A stretch of DNA of 64,000 nt from Flavimobilis massiliensis (GTDB lineage Bacteria; Actinomycetota; Actinomycetes; Actinomycetales; Cellulomonadaceae), in assembly GCF_900240335.1 (NCBI RefSeq), contig NZ_LT964979.1, positions 2,852,001 through 2,916,000 of the forward strand. Reading direction: 5' to 3'. The notes beneath the pieces are model-generated. The model saw only the letters and a program-made list of their open reading frames with translations. It did no database searches and was not told the DNA's origin. Position numbers and translations under genes: made by a program. Each line of letters starts with the position of its first letter. Position 1 is the stretch's first letter. This document shows positions 1 to 9,415 of the stretch, in pieces.

Positions 1-36
1 ACGGCCGCCGTGATGCGGCAGGTGCGCCGCCGCTGA
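1..36 (+). CDS. 3' tail of an upstream gene (partial)
   Basis: The first frame reads eleven codons ending in VMRQVRRR and a TGA at 34-36, followed about 46 bases later by the protease start. The arginine-rich end looks like the C-terminus of a co-oriented protein truncated by the window edge. The product cannot be identified from this fragment, and it could be chance open frame. Confidence 0.3.
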   Translation, partial: TAAVMRQVRRR

Positions 37-82
37 GCGGCGACGGGGTGAAACCTGTGCGCCGCTCCCAGCGACGTCGGGG

Positions 83-1228
83 ATGATGGACGACGTGCGC
101 CACGATACTCCGCTCGACGAGCTCCCCGAGGACGCCCGGTCCGGTGCCGAGCCGCCGCAGCCGCCGCTCCTCACCCGACGCGTCCTCACGCAGACGATCG
201 CGCTCGTGACGGCCGCGCTCGCGATCGCGGCGATGGTCGCGCTGCCGACCGGATACGTCGTGCGGATGCCGGGGCCGACGTTCGACACGCTCGACACGAC
301 GGGCACGCCCGTCATCGAGGTGACGGGCGCGGAGACGTTCCCGTCGGCGGGGCAGCTGCGTTTCACGACCGTCTCCGCGCTCGGCAACCGTGACGCTCAC
401 GTCCCTGTGCTGCGACTCTTGCGCGCGTGGATCGACCCCGACGAGGGTGTCTACCCGGTCGAGGCGCTCTTCCCCGCGGGAACGACGACCGAGGAGACGA
501 CGCAGCAGAGCCAGGCCGAGATGGTGACGAGCCAGGAGTCGGCGACCGTCGCGGCGCTGCGCGCTCTCGGCCGGACCGTCGACGAGACGCTCACGGCCGT
601 CGCGACGGACCCGAAGATGAAGGCGCAGGGTGTCGTCGAGGTTGGCGACGTGCTCGTCGCGCTCGACGGCACACCCATCACGTCCTTTGAGCACCTCGGC
701 GAGATGCTCGACGCGATCGCGCCTGGCACGACCGTGACGCTGCGCGTTGAGCGCGCCGGGACGCCGACGGACCTCGAGGTCGTCACCTCGCCCGCGCCCG
801 CGGGCTCGCAGGGCGGCGCCGACAGGTCGTACCTCGGCGTCTCGGTCGACCGTGCCTTCGAGACCGACCCCGTCGTGACGATGCACATCGACGATGTTGG
901 CGGACCGAGCGCGGGCATGATGTTCGCGCTCGCGATCATGGACATGCTCACTCCCGTCGACGAGACGGGCGGTCAGATCATCGCGGGCACGGGGACGATG
1001 AGCACTGACGGGAACGTCGGCCCGATCGGCGGCATCACGTACAAGATGCGGGGCGCGTCCGACGACGGCGCGGACTGGTTCCTCGTGCCGTCGGGCAACT
1101 GCGTCGAGGCCGCGGGCCACGTGCCGGACGGCATGACGGCGGTCGAGGTCCGCACGCTCGAGGGCGCGTACGACGCGGTCGTCGCGATCGGCGAGGGCCG
1201 CGGGGCCTCGCTCCCAACCTGCTCCTGA
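83..1228 (+). CDS. PDZ domain-containing S16 (Lon-type) serine protease, YlbL family
   Basis: Predicted membrane-anchored protease of 381 aa facing the outside of the cell. One membrane segment lies at about residues 33-55, a PDZ domain at about 150-235 and a Lon-type S16 proteolytic domain in the last third. The catalytic serine is in GGPSAG (about residue 276) and the lysine in ITYKMRG (about 321), so the Ser-Lys dyad looks intact. There are two ATG codons in a row at 83 and 86; either could start. In actinobacteria this family sits beside the UPF0182 gene, as it does here. The natural substrate is unknown. Confidence 0.88.
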   Translation: MMDDVRHDTPLDELPEDARSGAEPPQPPLLTRRVLTQTIALVTAALAIAAMVALPTGYVVRMPGPTFDTLDTTGTPVIEVTGAETFPSAGQLRFTTVSALGNRDAHVPVLRLLRAWIDPDEGVYPVEALFPAGTTTEETTQQSQAEMVTSQESATVAALRALGRTVDETLTAVATDPKMKAQGVVEVGDVLVALDGTPITSFEHLGEMLDAIAPGTTVTLRVERAGTPTDLEVVTSPAPAGSQGGADRSYLGVSVDRAFETDPVVTMHIDDVGGPSAGMMFALAIMDMLTPVDETGGQIIAGTGTMSTDGNVGPIGGITYKMRGASDDGADWFLVPSGNCVEAAGHVPDGMTAVEVRTLEGAYDAVVAIGEGRGASLPTCS

Positions 1229-1285
1229 CGGCGCTCGACCGGCCGGACCGGGCGGGGCGACCTCGCCCGGACCGACCGGGGCGCG

Positions 1286-1846
1286 TCAGTCCTCGAACGT
1301 CGCGGTGAGCGCTGCGACGAGCCCCGGCACGAGGTCGGGGCCGAGCGCGACCTGCGTGGGGTCGTCGTTGCGTCGCGTGCGGATCGCGCACCACGACGGG
1401 CCGTCGCGCAGGACCGCGACCGCGAGGCGAACGTCCTCCCGCTCGGGGTGCTCCGCGAGGTAGGAGAGCGCCTCGTCGGGGTCCGACGGCATCCCGACCT
1501 CGGCCTCGGGCGGGACGATGACCCGCTCGACGACGAGCGCCGCTCCGTGGACGGTCGGGGGCCAGGCGAGCGAGCCGAGCAGCTCCTCGAGCGTGTCCGC
1601 GGGAGGCAGGTCCTCCTGCTCGATCGAGAGCATGGCGAACTCGTTGGCCTCGACCTGCGCCGGCAGCTCGGGCATCTGCTGCGCGAGCTCGGGGGACGAC
1701 TCGAGCGCCTCCTTCGTGCGGATGATCGCGAAGACGCGTGGCGGACCGTCCCAGCCGCCGCCTGCGACGTGCTGCTCGATCTCGCGGATGGTCTCGGACA
1801 GCGTCAGCTCCTCGAGCGTGTGCTCGCGTGCTCCCTCGGTGGTCAT
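1286..1846 (-). CDS. PPA1309 family protein
   Basis: A 186-residue protein conserved in actinobacteria next to the S16/PDZ protease and UPF0182 genes; its biochemical role is unknown. The start is placed at the ATG at 1846 (MTTEGAREH), where the conserved sequence begins. The same frame is open upstream to 2419, but that part overlaps UPF0182 in antisense and is not credible. Just upstream is CAGACT six bases from the ATG, resembling the leaderless promoter spacing seen elsewhere in the window. It faces the protease convergently and UPF0182 divergently. No signal peptide or membrane segment is seen. Confidence 0.8.
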   Translation of the reverse strand: MTTEGAREHTLEELTLSETIREIEQHVAGGGWDGPPRVFAIIRTKEALESSPELAQQMPELPAQVEANEFAMLSIEQEDLPPADTLEELLGSLAWPPTVHGAALVVERVIVPPEAEVGMPSDPDEALSYLAEHPEREDVRLAVAVLRDGPSWCAIRTRRNDDPTQVALGPDLVPGLVAALTATFED

Positions 1847-1955
1847 CGCTCCAGTCTGCCGGACGCGTCGGGAGCCTGCCGAACCGGGTGGGAACCTCCG
1901 CGCGTCCTGGGGCGTTGGGCGAGGGAGAACGTCTCTCGTCAAGAAGGTAGAAACT

Positions 1956-4900
1956 GTGGCATTCACACGTCCACCTGCTGATCGTCGTCCCTCCTCGCCG
2001 GGCGAGCGTCGCAAGGTCAGCCCGCTCGGCGTCACCGTCGGCGTCATCGCCGCGATCGTCGCGGTCGTCGTCCTCGCAGCCCGCTTTTGGACCGAGGTCC
2101 TGTGGTTCGACCAGCTGGGCTTCGAGCGTGTCCTGCTCACGGAGTGGGGCATGCGCGTCGGACTCTTCGTCGTCGGCTTCCTCCTCATGGCGGTGACGGT
2201 CGGGCTCAACCTCCACCTCGCGTGGCGCAACCGTCCCGTGTACGCGCCGTCGACGCCCGAGCAGGCGACGCTCGACCAGTACCGCGAGGCGGTCGAGCCG
2301 CTGCGGCGGCTCGTGACGTTCGGCGGCCCCGCGCTCCTCGGTCTCTTCGCGGGCGGCGCGCTGTCGTCCCGCTGGGAGACCGTGCTGCTGTGGTTCAACG
2401 GCCAGTCGTTCGGCGTCAAGGACCCTGAGTACGGGCTCGACGTCTCCTTCTACACGTTCACGCTCCCGGGCCTGCGCATGGTCACCTCGACGCTCCTCGC
2501 GATCGTCGTCGTGAGCCTCCTTGGCGCGGCCGCGATGCACTACCTCTACGGGGGCATCCGCCTCGGTTCCGTCGGAGGCGACTCCCGCACGACGCGCGCG
2601 GCGCGCGTGCACCTCTCGGTGCTCGCCGCGATCGGGATGCTCCTGCTCGCCGCGAACTACTGGCTCGACCGCTACTCGATCCTCCTGAGCTCGAGCAAAA
2701 GCATCACGGGTGCGACGTACGCGGACGTCAACGCGGTCATCCCGGCGCGTGCGATTCTCGCGGGGGTCGCGGTGCTCGTCGCGATCCTCTTCGTCATCAC
2801 GGCGGTGCGGGGCAACTGGAAGCTGCCCGCGATCGGCGTGGGGCTCATGATCGTCTCCGCCGTCGCAATCGGCGCGATCTACCCGGCCGTCGTCGAGCGG
2901 TTCCAGGTGCGCCCGAACGCGCAGGAGCTCGAGTCCGAGTACATCCAGCGGAACATCGACGCGACGCGGAAGGCCTTCGGCATCGACAAGGTCGAGGTGA
3001 CGGACTACGACGCGAAGACGACGGCGACAGCTGGCGCGCTGCGCGCGGACTCCGAGACCACGGCGTCGATCCGACTCCTCGACCCGGCGATCGTCTCGCC
3101 GACGTTCACGCAGCTCCAGCAGAACCGTCAGTACTACTCGTTCTCCCGGTCTCTCCAGGTCGACCGCTACGAGATCGCGGGCGAGAAGCGCGACACCGTC
3201 ATCGCGGTGCGTGAGCTCAACCAGGCGGGCCTCGGCGAGGCGCAGCGCAACTGGGTCAACGACCACACCGTCTTCACGCACGGCTTCGGGGTCGTCGCGG
3301 CGTACGGCAACGCGGTCAACAAGGACGGGCAGCCCTCGTTCTTCGAGGGCGGCATCCCGTCGGTCGGCGAGCTCGGCGAGTACGAGCCGCGCATCTATTT
3401 CGGCCAGAACTCACCCACGTACTCGATCGTCGGGGCGCCCGAGGGCACCGGGAACTGGGAGGTCGACTACCCGGACAACGAGGCCGGACAGGTGATGACG
3501 ACGTTCCCGACCGACAAAGTCAAGGCGGGCCCGTCGATCGGCAACCCGATCAACAGGCTCCTCTACGCGGTGCGCTTCGGTGACGAGCAGCTGCTCTTCT
3601 CGGGTCGTGTGACGTCGGAGTCGCAGATCCTCTACGACCGGGACCCGCGCGAGCGCGTCCAGAAGGTCGCGCCGTACCTCACGCTCGACTCGCGCGTGTA
3701 CCCGGCGGTCGTCGACGGCCGGGTCAAGTGGATCGTCGACGGGTACACGACGAGCTCGCAGTACCCGTACGCGACCCAGCAGTCGCTCGAGGACGCGACG
3801 GACGACACGCTGGCCCGCAACAACCTCGTCGCCGAGGTCGTGCCGCAGACCGTCAACTACATCCGTAACTCCGTCAAGGCGACGGTCGACGCGTACGACG
3901 GCTCCGTGACGCTCTACGCGTGGGACACCGAGGACCCGGTGCTCAAGACGTGGCAGAAGATCTTCCCAGCGTCGTTCACGCCGGTGAGCGAGATCTCGGG
4001 CGACCTCATGAGCCACATCCGTTACCCGGAGGACTTCTTCAAGGTCCAGCGTGCGCTCCTCGCGAAGTACCACGTCACGGACTCCACGGCGTTCTTCTCG
4101 AGCGCCGACTTCTGGCAGACGCCCAACGAGCCGACGTCGAAGGCGGAGACCAACGCGCCGCTGCAGCCGCCGTACTACCTGACGATGCAGATGCCGGGGC
4201 AGGACACCCCGTCGTTCTCGCTCATGTCGACGTTCATCCCGGGCGGCACGACGACCGGGCAGCGGCAGGTGCTCACGGGCTACCTGGCGGCCGATGCCGA
4301 GGCCGGTGACCAGCCCGGCGTCATCGGCGAGGGCTACGGCACGCTGCGCCTGCTCAACCTGCCGAAGGACAACGCGGTGCCCGCACCGGGCAACGTGCAG
4401 AACAACTTCGACACGGACGCGCGGATCGCCGACGCGATCACGGGTCTGCGGGTCGGTAACGCGACGGTCGTCTCGGGCAACCTGCTGACGCTGCCGGTCG
4501 GCGGCGGTCTGCTCTACGTCCAGCCGATCTACGTGCAGTCGTCGTCGGGCACGAAGATCCCCCTCATGCGCAAGGTCCTCGTGTCGTTCGGTGACGAGGT
4601 CGGGATCGGTGACACGCTCGCGCAGGCGCTCGACGACGTGTTCGGCGGCAACTCCGGCGCGGAGACCGACGAGGAGGACCCGGGGCCGACGGCTCCGCCG
4701 ACGGACGTGCCGACCGGCGAGCCGACGGACGCGCCGACGGACGCGTCGACCGACGAGCCCACGGGCGAGCCGACGACCGCGCCCGCTCCGGGAATGCCCG
4801 CGGAGCAGCTCGCGACGGCGCTGTCGGACGCTGAGAAGGCCATCACGGACGCCGACGCGGCGCTCAAGGGCGGCGACTTCGCGGCGTACGGCGAGGCGCA

Positions 4901-4958
4901 GAAGCGGCTCGAGGATGCGATCTCGCGAGCGATCGCGGCGCAGAAGGCCGGCGCCTGA
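1956..4958 (+). CDS. UPF0182 family membrane protein (COG1615)
   Basis: Large integral membrane protein of 1000 aa. About seven hydrophobic segments fall in residues 25-320, followed by a long soluble domain. The start is GTG 1956 (VAFTRPPADR), preceded by an AAGGTAG ribosome site; the frame is open further upstream but would run through the divergent gene's promoter. After about residue 905 comes an acidic Thr/Pro-rich linker built from repeats such as PTDxPTGEPTDAPTD, then a helical tail rich in Ala, Asp and Lys. The family is nearly universal in actinobacteria and its function is not established. A strong hairpin follows the stop. Confidence 0.9.
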   Translation: MAFTRPPADRRPSSPGERRKVSPLGVTVGVIAAIVAVVVLAARFWTEVLWFDQLGFERVLLTEWGMRVGLFVVGFLLMAVTVGLNLHLAWRNRPVYAPSTPEQATLDQYREAVEPLRRLVTFGGPALLGLFAGGALSSRWETVLLWFNGQSFGVKDPEYGLDVSFYTFTLPGLRMVTSTLLAIVVVSLLGAAAMHYLYGGIRLGSVGGDSRTTRAARVHLSVLAAIGMLLLAANYWLDRYSILLSSSKSITGATYADVNAVIPARAILAGVAVLVAILFVITAVRGNWKLPAIGVGLMIVSAVAIGAIYPAVVERFQVRPNAQELESEYIQRNIDATRKAFGIDKVEVTDYDAKTTATAGALRADSETTASIRLLDPAIVSPTFTQLQQNRQYYSFSRSLQVDRYEIAGEKRDTVIAVRELNQAGLGEAQRNWVNDHTVFTHGFGVVAAYGNAVNKDGQPSFFEGGIPSVGELGEYEPRIYFGQNSPTYSIVGAPEGTGNWEVDYPDNEAGQVMTTFPTDKVKAGPSIGNPINRLLYAVRFGDEQLLFSGRVTSESQILYDRDPRERVQKVAPYLTLDSRVYPAVVDGRVKWIVDGYTTSSQYPYATQQSLEDATDDTLARNNLVAEVVPQTVNYIRNSVKATVDAYDGSVTLYAWDTEDPVLKTWQKIFPASFTPVSEISGDLMSHIRYPEDFFKVQRALLAKYHVTDSTAFFSSADFWQTPNEPTSKAETNAPLQPPYYLTMQMPGQDTPSFSLMSTFIPGGTTTGQRQVLTGYLAADAEAGDQPGVIGEGYGTLRLLNLPKDNAVPAPGNVQNNFDTDARIADAITGLRVGNATVVSGNLLTLPVGGGLLYVQPIYVQSSSGTKIPLMRKVLVSFGDEVGIGDTLAQALDDVFGGNSGAETDEEDPGPTAPPTDVPTGEPTDAPTDASTDEPTGEPTTAPAPGMPAEQLATALSDAEKAITDADAALKGGDFAAYGEAQKRLEDAISRAIAAQKAGA

Positions 4959-4973
4959 CGGGCGTTCGTGCAC

Positions 4974-5021
4974 GACGGCGAGGGCCGGTCGTCCCGTACG
5001 GGGCGGCCGGCCCTCGCCGTC
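4974..5021 (+). terminator. Hairpin terminator after UPF0182
   Basis: Perfect 15-bp arms (GACGGCGAGGGCCGG at 4974-4988 and its complement at 5007-5021) 16 bases after the UPF0182 stop. There is no clear U-tract, which is common for high-GC actinobacterial terminators. Confidence 0.75.
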
Positions 5022-5098
5022 GGTCGACGGGGAGTGCGCGTCGTCACAGCACCTCGATTTGGCCCCGCGGACACCGTGACGTAGAGTAGAGATACCGA

Positions 5099-5172
5099 CG
5101 CGGGGTGGAGCAGCTCGGTAGCTCGCCGGGCTCATAACCCGGAGGTCGCAGGTTCAAATCCTGTCCCCGCTA
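5099..5172 (+). tRNA. Initiator tRNA-fMet (CAT anticodon)
   Basis: A full cloverleaf can be drawn: acceptor CGCGGGG paired with CCCCGC, anticodon loop CTCATAA, T arm with GGTTCAAATCC. Initiator hallmarks are visible: the first acceptor position does not pair (C1-U72), and three consecutive G-C pairs close the anticodon stem (GGG with CCC). CCA is not encoded; the discriminator A is followed by CGA. It supplies formyl-methionine for translation initiation. Confidence 0.96.
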
Positions 5173-5178
5173 CGAAAG

Positions 5179-5220
5179 AAGGGCCCCTGGCCTGGGAGAA
5201 TATCCCAGCCAGGGGCCCTT
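5179..5220 (+). terminator. Hairpin terminator after tRNA-fMet
   Basis: Long inverted repeat beginning AAGGGCCCCTGG and ending CCAGGGGCCCTT, with one bulged C and a GAATA loop, 6 bases after the tRNA. Probably ends the tRNA transcript. Confidence 0.8.
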
Positions 5221-5468
5221 CGGCTTGCCCGGAACGAGGTGGGTCCGTCTCGCGGCGCGACCCACGTCACACGTCCTCGCCACAGGTCGGGAGGAGAGAG
5301 GGCTGGACGGGCGGGGGAGGGTCGGGCGTAGGATCGAAACGTTACGACCCGCAGTGCCGTCAGTCCTCGACCAGCCCGGCAGCACGTCGGAACGGCGCAG
5401 CCGCCGACCGACGGACCGGAACCGTACCGCTCCTCGCCCCGCACACCCCGTTCCACCGGAGTCTTGTC

Positions 5469-6869
5469 ATGTCCAAGGCGCTCACCGCCGGCACCCCCTG
5501 GCGCGTCATCCTGCTCTTCGCGCTTCCGCTGCTCGTCGGCAACGTCGTCCAGCAGCTCTACCAGGTTGCCGACGCCTGGATCGTCGGACGCGAGCTCGGT
5601 GTCGACGCTCTCGCCGCCGTCGGCTCGACCGGCGCGTTGACCTTTCTCCTCCTCGGCTTCGCGTGGGGCATGACGTCCGGCTTCGCGATCCCCACGGCAC
5701 AGGCCTTCGGCGCGGGCGACGCGGCCGCCGTCCGCCGCTCCGTCGGCGCAGGCGTCGTGCTCACGGGCGCCGCGACCGTCGTCGTCATGATCATCGGCGC
5801 GTTCCTCTCGCGCCCCCTCCTCACGCTCATGCAGACGCCCGCCGAGCTGCTCGACGACGCCACCACGTTTGCCGTCGTCAGCTTCCTCGGCGGCTTCGCG
5901 ACGATGTACTTCAACTACCTCGCCGCGATCATCCGCGCGCTCGGCGACTCCCGCACGCCCCTCGTCTTCCTCTCGATCGCGTGCGTCCTCAACATCGGGC
6001 TCGTCTACGTCTTCGTCGCCCTCCTCGACGGCGGCGTCGCTGGCGCAGCCCTCGCGACCGTCGCCGCCCAGACGTTCTCCGTCGCACTGTGCCTCGACCA
6101 CGTGCGCCGCCGCATTCCCGCGCTCCACATCACGCGCGCTGACCTGCGTGCGTCGCGTGCCGACCTCCTCGAGCACCTGCGCATCGGCCTGCCGATGGGC
6201 TTCAACGCGTCGATCATCGCGATCGGCGCGCTCGCCGTGCAGGTGCGGCTCAACACCATGGGCGCCGACGCCGTCGCCGCCTGGACGACCGCCGCCCGCG
6301 TCGACGGGCTCGCCGTCGCGTTCCTCGCCTCGATCGGCCTCGCCGTCTCGACGTTCGCCGCCCAGAACTACGGGGCCGGGCTCTCCGACCGCATCCGCCA
6401 GGGCGTCCGCGAGGGCACTCTCATGTCGATCTGCGTCTCCATCGTCCTCGCCAGCATCCTCATTACCGCTGGCGCACCGATCATCCGGTCGTTCGTCGGC
6501 GACGGCGAGGAGCAGGTCGTCGCGCTCGCCCACCAGTTCCTCGTCATCAACGGCGCGTTCTACTGGGGGCTCGGCGTCCTCTTCACGCTGCGCGGTGCGC
6601 TCCAGGGCATGGGGCGCACGCTCGTGCCGACCGTGACGGGCGTCATCGAGCTTGTCATGCGCGTCGCCGCAGCGATTGCCCTCGGCGGGATGTTCGGCTT
6701 CGCGGGCGTCGCCTGGGGCAACCCGCTCGCGTGGTTCGGCTCCGTCGCACTTCTCGTACCTGGCTGGTTCGCGCTGCTCCGGGCGCTGCGCGGCGACGAG
6801 CTGTCGCCGTCGCGCCCGATCTACGCGCCCGACGCCGACACGCGCTGCGACGAGGCCGTGAGCGCCTGA
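5469..6869 (+). CDS. MATE family efflux transporter
   Basis: A 466-residue polytopic membrane protein with about twelve hydrophobic segments. It has the MATE pattern of two similar halves, with N-terminal GTPWRVILLFALPLLVGN and the typical QQLYQVADAWIVGRELG. Members export cationic drugs or metabolites in exchange for Na+ or H+; the substrate cannot be told here. GGAG lies about eight bases before the ATG. It stands alone between the tRNA terminator and its own terminator, so it is probably monocistronic. The 248 bases upstream hold no other gene. Confidence 0.9.
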   Translation: MSKALTAGTPWRVILLFALPLLVGNVVQQLYQVADAWIVGRELGVDALAAVGSTGALTFLLLGFAWGMTSGFAIPTAQAFGAGDAAAVRRSVGAGVVLTGAATVVVMIIGAFLSRPLLTLMQTPAELLDDATTFAVVSFLGGFATMYFNYLAAIIRALGDSRTPLVFLSIACVLNIGLVYVFVALLDGGVAGAALATVAAQTFSVALCLDHVRRRIPALHITRADLRASRADLLEHLRIGLPMGFNASIIAIGALAVQVRLNTMGADAVAAWTTAARVDGLAVAFLASIGLAVSTFAAQNYGAGLSDRIRQGVREGTLMSICVSIVLASILITAGAPIIRSFVGDGEEQVVALAHQFLVINGAFYWGLGVLFTLRGALQGMGRTLVPTVTGVIELVMRVAAAIALGGMFGFAGVAWGNPLAWFGSVALLVPGWFALLRALRGDELSPSRPIYAPDADTRCDEAVSA

Positions 6870-6889
6870 GCATCTGCGCTCGGAAGTCC

Positions 6890-6918
6890 GACGCCCCGTA
6901 CCCGTGGCGCGGGGCGTC
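6890..6918 (+). terminator. Hairpin after the MATE gene
   Basis: GACGCCCCG at 6890-6898 pairs with CGGGGCGTC at 6910-6918 around an 11-base loop, 20 bases after the MATE stop. Confidence 0.65.
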
Positions 6919-6970
6919 GTGCGTGAGGCAGGGTGGTGGGACGGTCGCGCCGCGACCAGGAGGAGGGACG

Positions 6971-7864
6971 ATGCAGATCCTTGTCGCCGGGGCGTCCGGC
7001 ATGATCGGTGCGCGGCTCGTCGCGCGCCTCCGGGCCGAGGGCCACGACGTTCGCACGCTCGTCCGACGGGACCCGCGGGCCGCGGACGAACGGCGCTGGG
7101 ACCCAGATGCGGGCCACGTGCCCGACGACGAGATCGCCGCGTGCGACGCTCTCGTCAACCTCGGGGGCGCGCCGCTCGCGCAGCTGCCGTGGACCGACGC
7201 CCGACGGACCGCGATCCTCGAGTCGCGCGTCCTCACGACGACCCTCCTCGCCGACGCGGTCGCCGAGAGCCCGAGCCCGCCGACCGTGTGGCTCAACGCG
7301 TCGGCCGTCGGGATCTACGGCGACCGACCGGGGGAGCGGCTCGTCGAGGACTCCCCGCGCGGTGCGGGCTTCCTCGCGGACGTCGTCGACGCGTGGGAGG
7401 CCGCGACCGCCGGAGCCGCCGGGACGACGCGGGTCGTCCTCGCGCGCACGGGGCTCGTCCTCGGCCCGGGCGGGGCGCTCGCACCACTGCGGCTCGCGAC
7501 ACGGCTCGGTGCGGGCGCGCGCATCGGCGGCGGGCAGCAGCGGTGGCCCTGGATCTCGCTCGACGACGAGGTCGGAGCGATGATCCACCTCCTTACGTCG
7601 TCGACGCTCGCGGGGCCCGTCAACCTCGTCGCCCCCGCAACCTCGACGAGCGAGGACGTCACGCGTGCTGTCGCCCGCGTGCTCCACCGCCCGCACCTTC
7701 TCGTGCTGCCGCGGCCCGTGCTGCGGCTCGCGCTGCGCGACGCGGCTGACGACCTCCTCCTCGCCGACCAGGACGTCGCACCGGACCGGCTTCTTGCGGA
7801 CGGGTTCGTCCCCACACACCGCGACCTCGATCGCGCGGTCGCGGCGGCGCTCGCGCGGGGGTGA
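6971..7864 (+). CDS. TIGR01777 family NAD(P)-binding epimerase-like protein
   Basis: A 297-residue atypical short-chain dehydrogenase of the YfcH/TIGR01777 type. The Rossmann motif GASGMIG is at residues 7-13; VWLNASAVGIYG and the C-terminal substrate-binding half are typical of the family. The reaction is unknown; homologues are often called sugar nucleotide epimerases without proof. An AGGAGGG ribosome site ends four bases before the ATG at 6971, which fixes the start despite an open frame upstream. It is a soluble protein and no partner is obvious in the neighbourhood. Confidence 0.85.
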   Translation: MQILVAGASGMIGARLVARLRAEGHDVRTLVRRDPRAADERRWDPDAGHVPDDEIAACDALVNLGGAPLAQLPWTDARRTAILESRVLTTTLLADAVAESPSPPTVWLNASAVGIYGDRPGERLVEDSPRGAGFLADVVDAWEAATAGAAGTTRVVLARTGLVLGPGGALAPLRLATRLGAGARIGGGQQRWPWISLDDEVGAMIHLLTSSTLAGPVNLVAPATSTSEDVTRAVARVLHRPHLLVLPRPVLRLALRDAADDLLLADQDVAPDRLLADGFVPTHRDLDRAVAAALARG

Positions 7865-8002
7865 GCGCCCGCCCCTCACCCGCAGGGACGCGCACCGTGG
7901 CGGAACCCGGACGTTGCCCGGAGACGGCACCGTCACGCGTACCATCGGCGACGACAGGGTGCGCTCGACGCGCCGCAGGGGGCGACACAGGGTGGGACGG
8001 AC

Positions 8003-8686
8003 ATGGCAGGATCACGTCGACGGACAGGCATGCGAGCTGAGACACGAGAGAAGCGCGTGCGCATCCTCGACGCAGCGCTGCGCACGTTCGGGGCGAAGGG
8101 CTACTCCAACGCCTCGCTCGCGGACATCGCCGAGCAGGTCGACATGACTCACGCGGGTGTCCTCCACCACTTCGGCTCGAAGCACGCCCTGCTCCTCGAG
8201 GTCCTCCAGCACCGGGACACCGACGACGTCGTCGACCTGCCGGACCAGCACATTCCCGACGGGGCCGAGCTCTTCCGTCACCTCGTCCGCACCGCGTTCG
8301 TCAATGCCCGCCGCGCGGGGATCGTCCAGGCGTACGCCGTGCTCTCCGCGGAGTCCGTCACAGAGGGCAACCCCGGACGCCCCTACTTCACGAGCCGATT
8401 CCGCACCCTGCGCGACGACACCGTGCGGGCCTTCGAGACGATGTGCGCCGAGCAGGGCACCGAGGTCCCCGAGGACGTCGAGCTCGCGGCCGCCGCGATC
8501 CTCGCTGTCATGGACGGGCTCCAGGTGCAATGGCTCCTCGACCCCGACCGCATCGACCTCGGCCGCGCGAGCGCGCACGCGATCGAGGCGATCGTCGCTT
8601 CGGTCCTCGGGCCCCGCACGGACGTCCTCGGCCCGTGGGAGACATGGGCGCCCGAGCTGCTCGAGCTCGAGGACGAGCAACGCTGA
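8003..8686 (+). CDS. TetR/AcrR family transcriptional regulator
   Basis: A 227-residue regulator with an N-terminal helix-turn-helix at about residues 12-60, containing RILDAALRTFGAKGYSNASL and the recognition stretch HAGVLHHFGSKHALL. The C-terminal ligand-binding half resembles TetR_C_6-like domains. The ligand and targets are unknown; it may repress itself or a neighbouring gene. ATG 8003 is used; ATG 8030 (MRAETREK) is a possible shorter start that keeps the whole DNA-binding domain. Confidence 0.88.
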   Translation: MAGSRRRTGMRAETREKRVRILDAALRTFGAKGYSNASLADIAEQVDMTHAGVLHHFGSKHALLLEVLQHRDTDDVVDLPDQHIPDGAELFRHLVRTAFVNARRAGIVQAYAVLSAESVTEGNPGRPYFTSRFRTLRDDTVRAFETMCAEQGTEVPEDVELAAAAILAVMDGLQVQWLLDPDRIDLGRASAHAIEAIVASVLGPRTDVLGPWETWAPELLELEDEQR

Positions 8687-8730
8687 GCGGAGTCCTCCCG
8701 CGCGAGTGCCGTTCGACGTAGGCTCGGGCC

Positions 8731-9354
8731 ATGGCACGCTACGTCGAGGTCCACCCGCACGATCCCCAGCCGCGCGCGATCGCCCAGACCGTCGCGCTCC
8801 TGCGCGACGGTGGCATCGTCGCCTACCCGACCGACTCGGGCTACGCGCTCGGCGCCGCGATCGGCAACCACGAGGGCGCCGACCGCATCCGGCGCATCCG
8901 CCACCTCGGCGAGGGGCACCACTTCACGCTCGTGTGCTCCGACTTCGCCCAGCTCGGCCAGCTCGTCCACCTCGACAACGCGGCCTTCCGTGCCGTCAAG
9001 CATGCGACGCCCGGCCCGTACACGTTCATCCTCCCCGCGACGAAGGAGGTGCCGCGCCGCCTCGCGCACCCGCGTAAGAAGACCGTCGGCGTGCGCATCC
9101 CCGAGCACCCTGTCGTCCGCGCGCTCCTGCGCGAGCTCGGTGAGCCGCTCCTCTCCTCGACCCTCCTCCTGCCGGACCGCGACGAGCCGCTCACGCAGGG
9201 CTGGGTCATCAAGGACGAGCTCGACCACGAGCTCGACGCCGTCCTCGACGACGGCGAGGAGACCGAGGCCCGCCCCACGACGGTCGTCGACCTCTCCGAC
9301 GGCGCGCCGGTCGTCGTCCGCGTCGGTTCGGGCGACCCGACGCCCTTCGAGTAG
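8731..9354 (+). CDS. YrdC/Sua5-domain protein (L-threonylcarbamoyladenylate synthase-like, YciO type)
   Basis: A 207-residue protein with the YrdC fold. Visible blocks are IVAYPTDSGYALG, GPYTFILPATKEVPRR and KKTVGVRIPEHPV. True TsaC/Sua5 enzymes make threonylcarbamoyl-AMP for the t6A modification of ANN-decoding tRNAs. The sequence is closest in feel to the YciO branch, whose activity is weaker or uncertain. TAGGCT at 8719-8724 lies exactly six bases before the ATG, so the mRNA is probably leaderless. A bidirectional terminator separates it from the next, convergent gene. Confidence 0.85.
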   Translation: MARYVEVHPHDPQPRAIAQTVALLRDGGIVAYPTDSGYALGAAIGNHEGADRIRRIRHLGEGHHFTLVCSDFAQLGQLVHLDNAAFRAVKHATPGPYTFILPATKEVPRRLAHPRKKTVGVRIPEHPVVRALLRELGEPLLSSTLLLPDRDEPLTQGWVIKDELDHELDAVLDDGEETEARPTTVVDLSDGAPVVVRVGSGDPTPFE

Positions 9355-9369
9355 CGCGTGCGCACACCA

Positions 9370-9405
9370 ACGGCGCCGTCCCTACCCTGCGGGGGACGGC
9401 GCCGT
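9370..9405. terminator. Bidirectional terminator between convergent genes
   Basis: ACGGCGCCGTCCC at 9370-9382 pairs perfectly with GGGACGGCGCCGT at 9393-9405. It sits between two genes that end facing each other. Confidence 0.8.
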
Positions 9406-9415
9406 CGGCGCGTGC

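Noticed and set aside
1035..3281. 748-residue open frame on the minus strand
   Set aside because: It lies antisense to UPF0182 and the protease, is Arg/Asp-rich low-complexity sequence, and is a typical high-GC shadow frame. The same holds for the long frames opposite ppc, ychF and the MFS genes.
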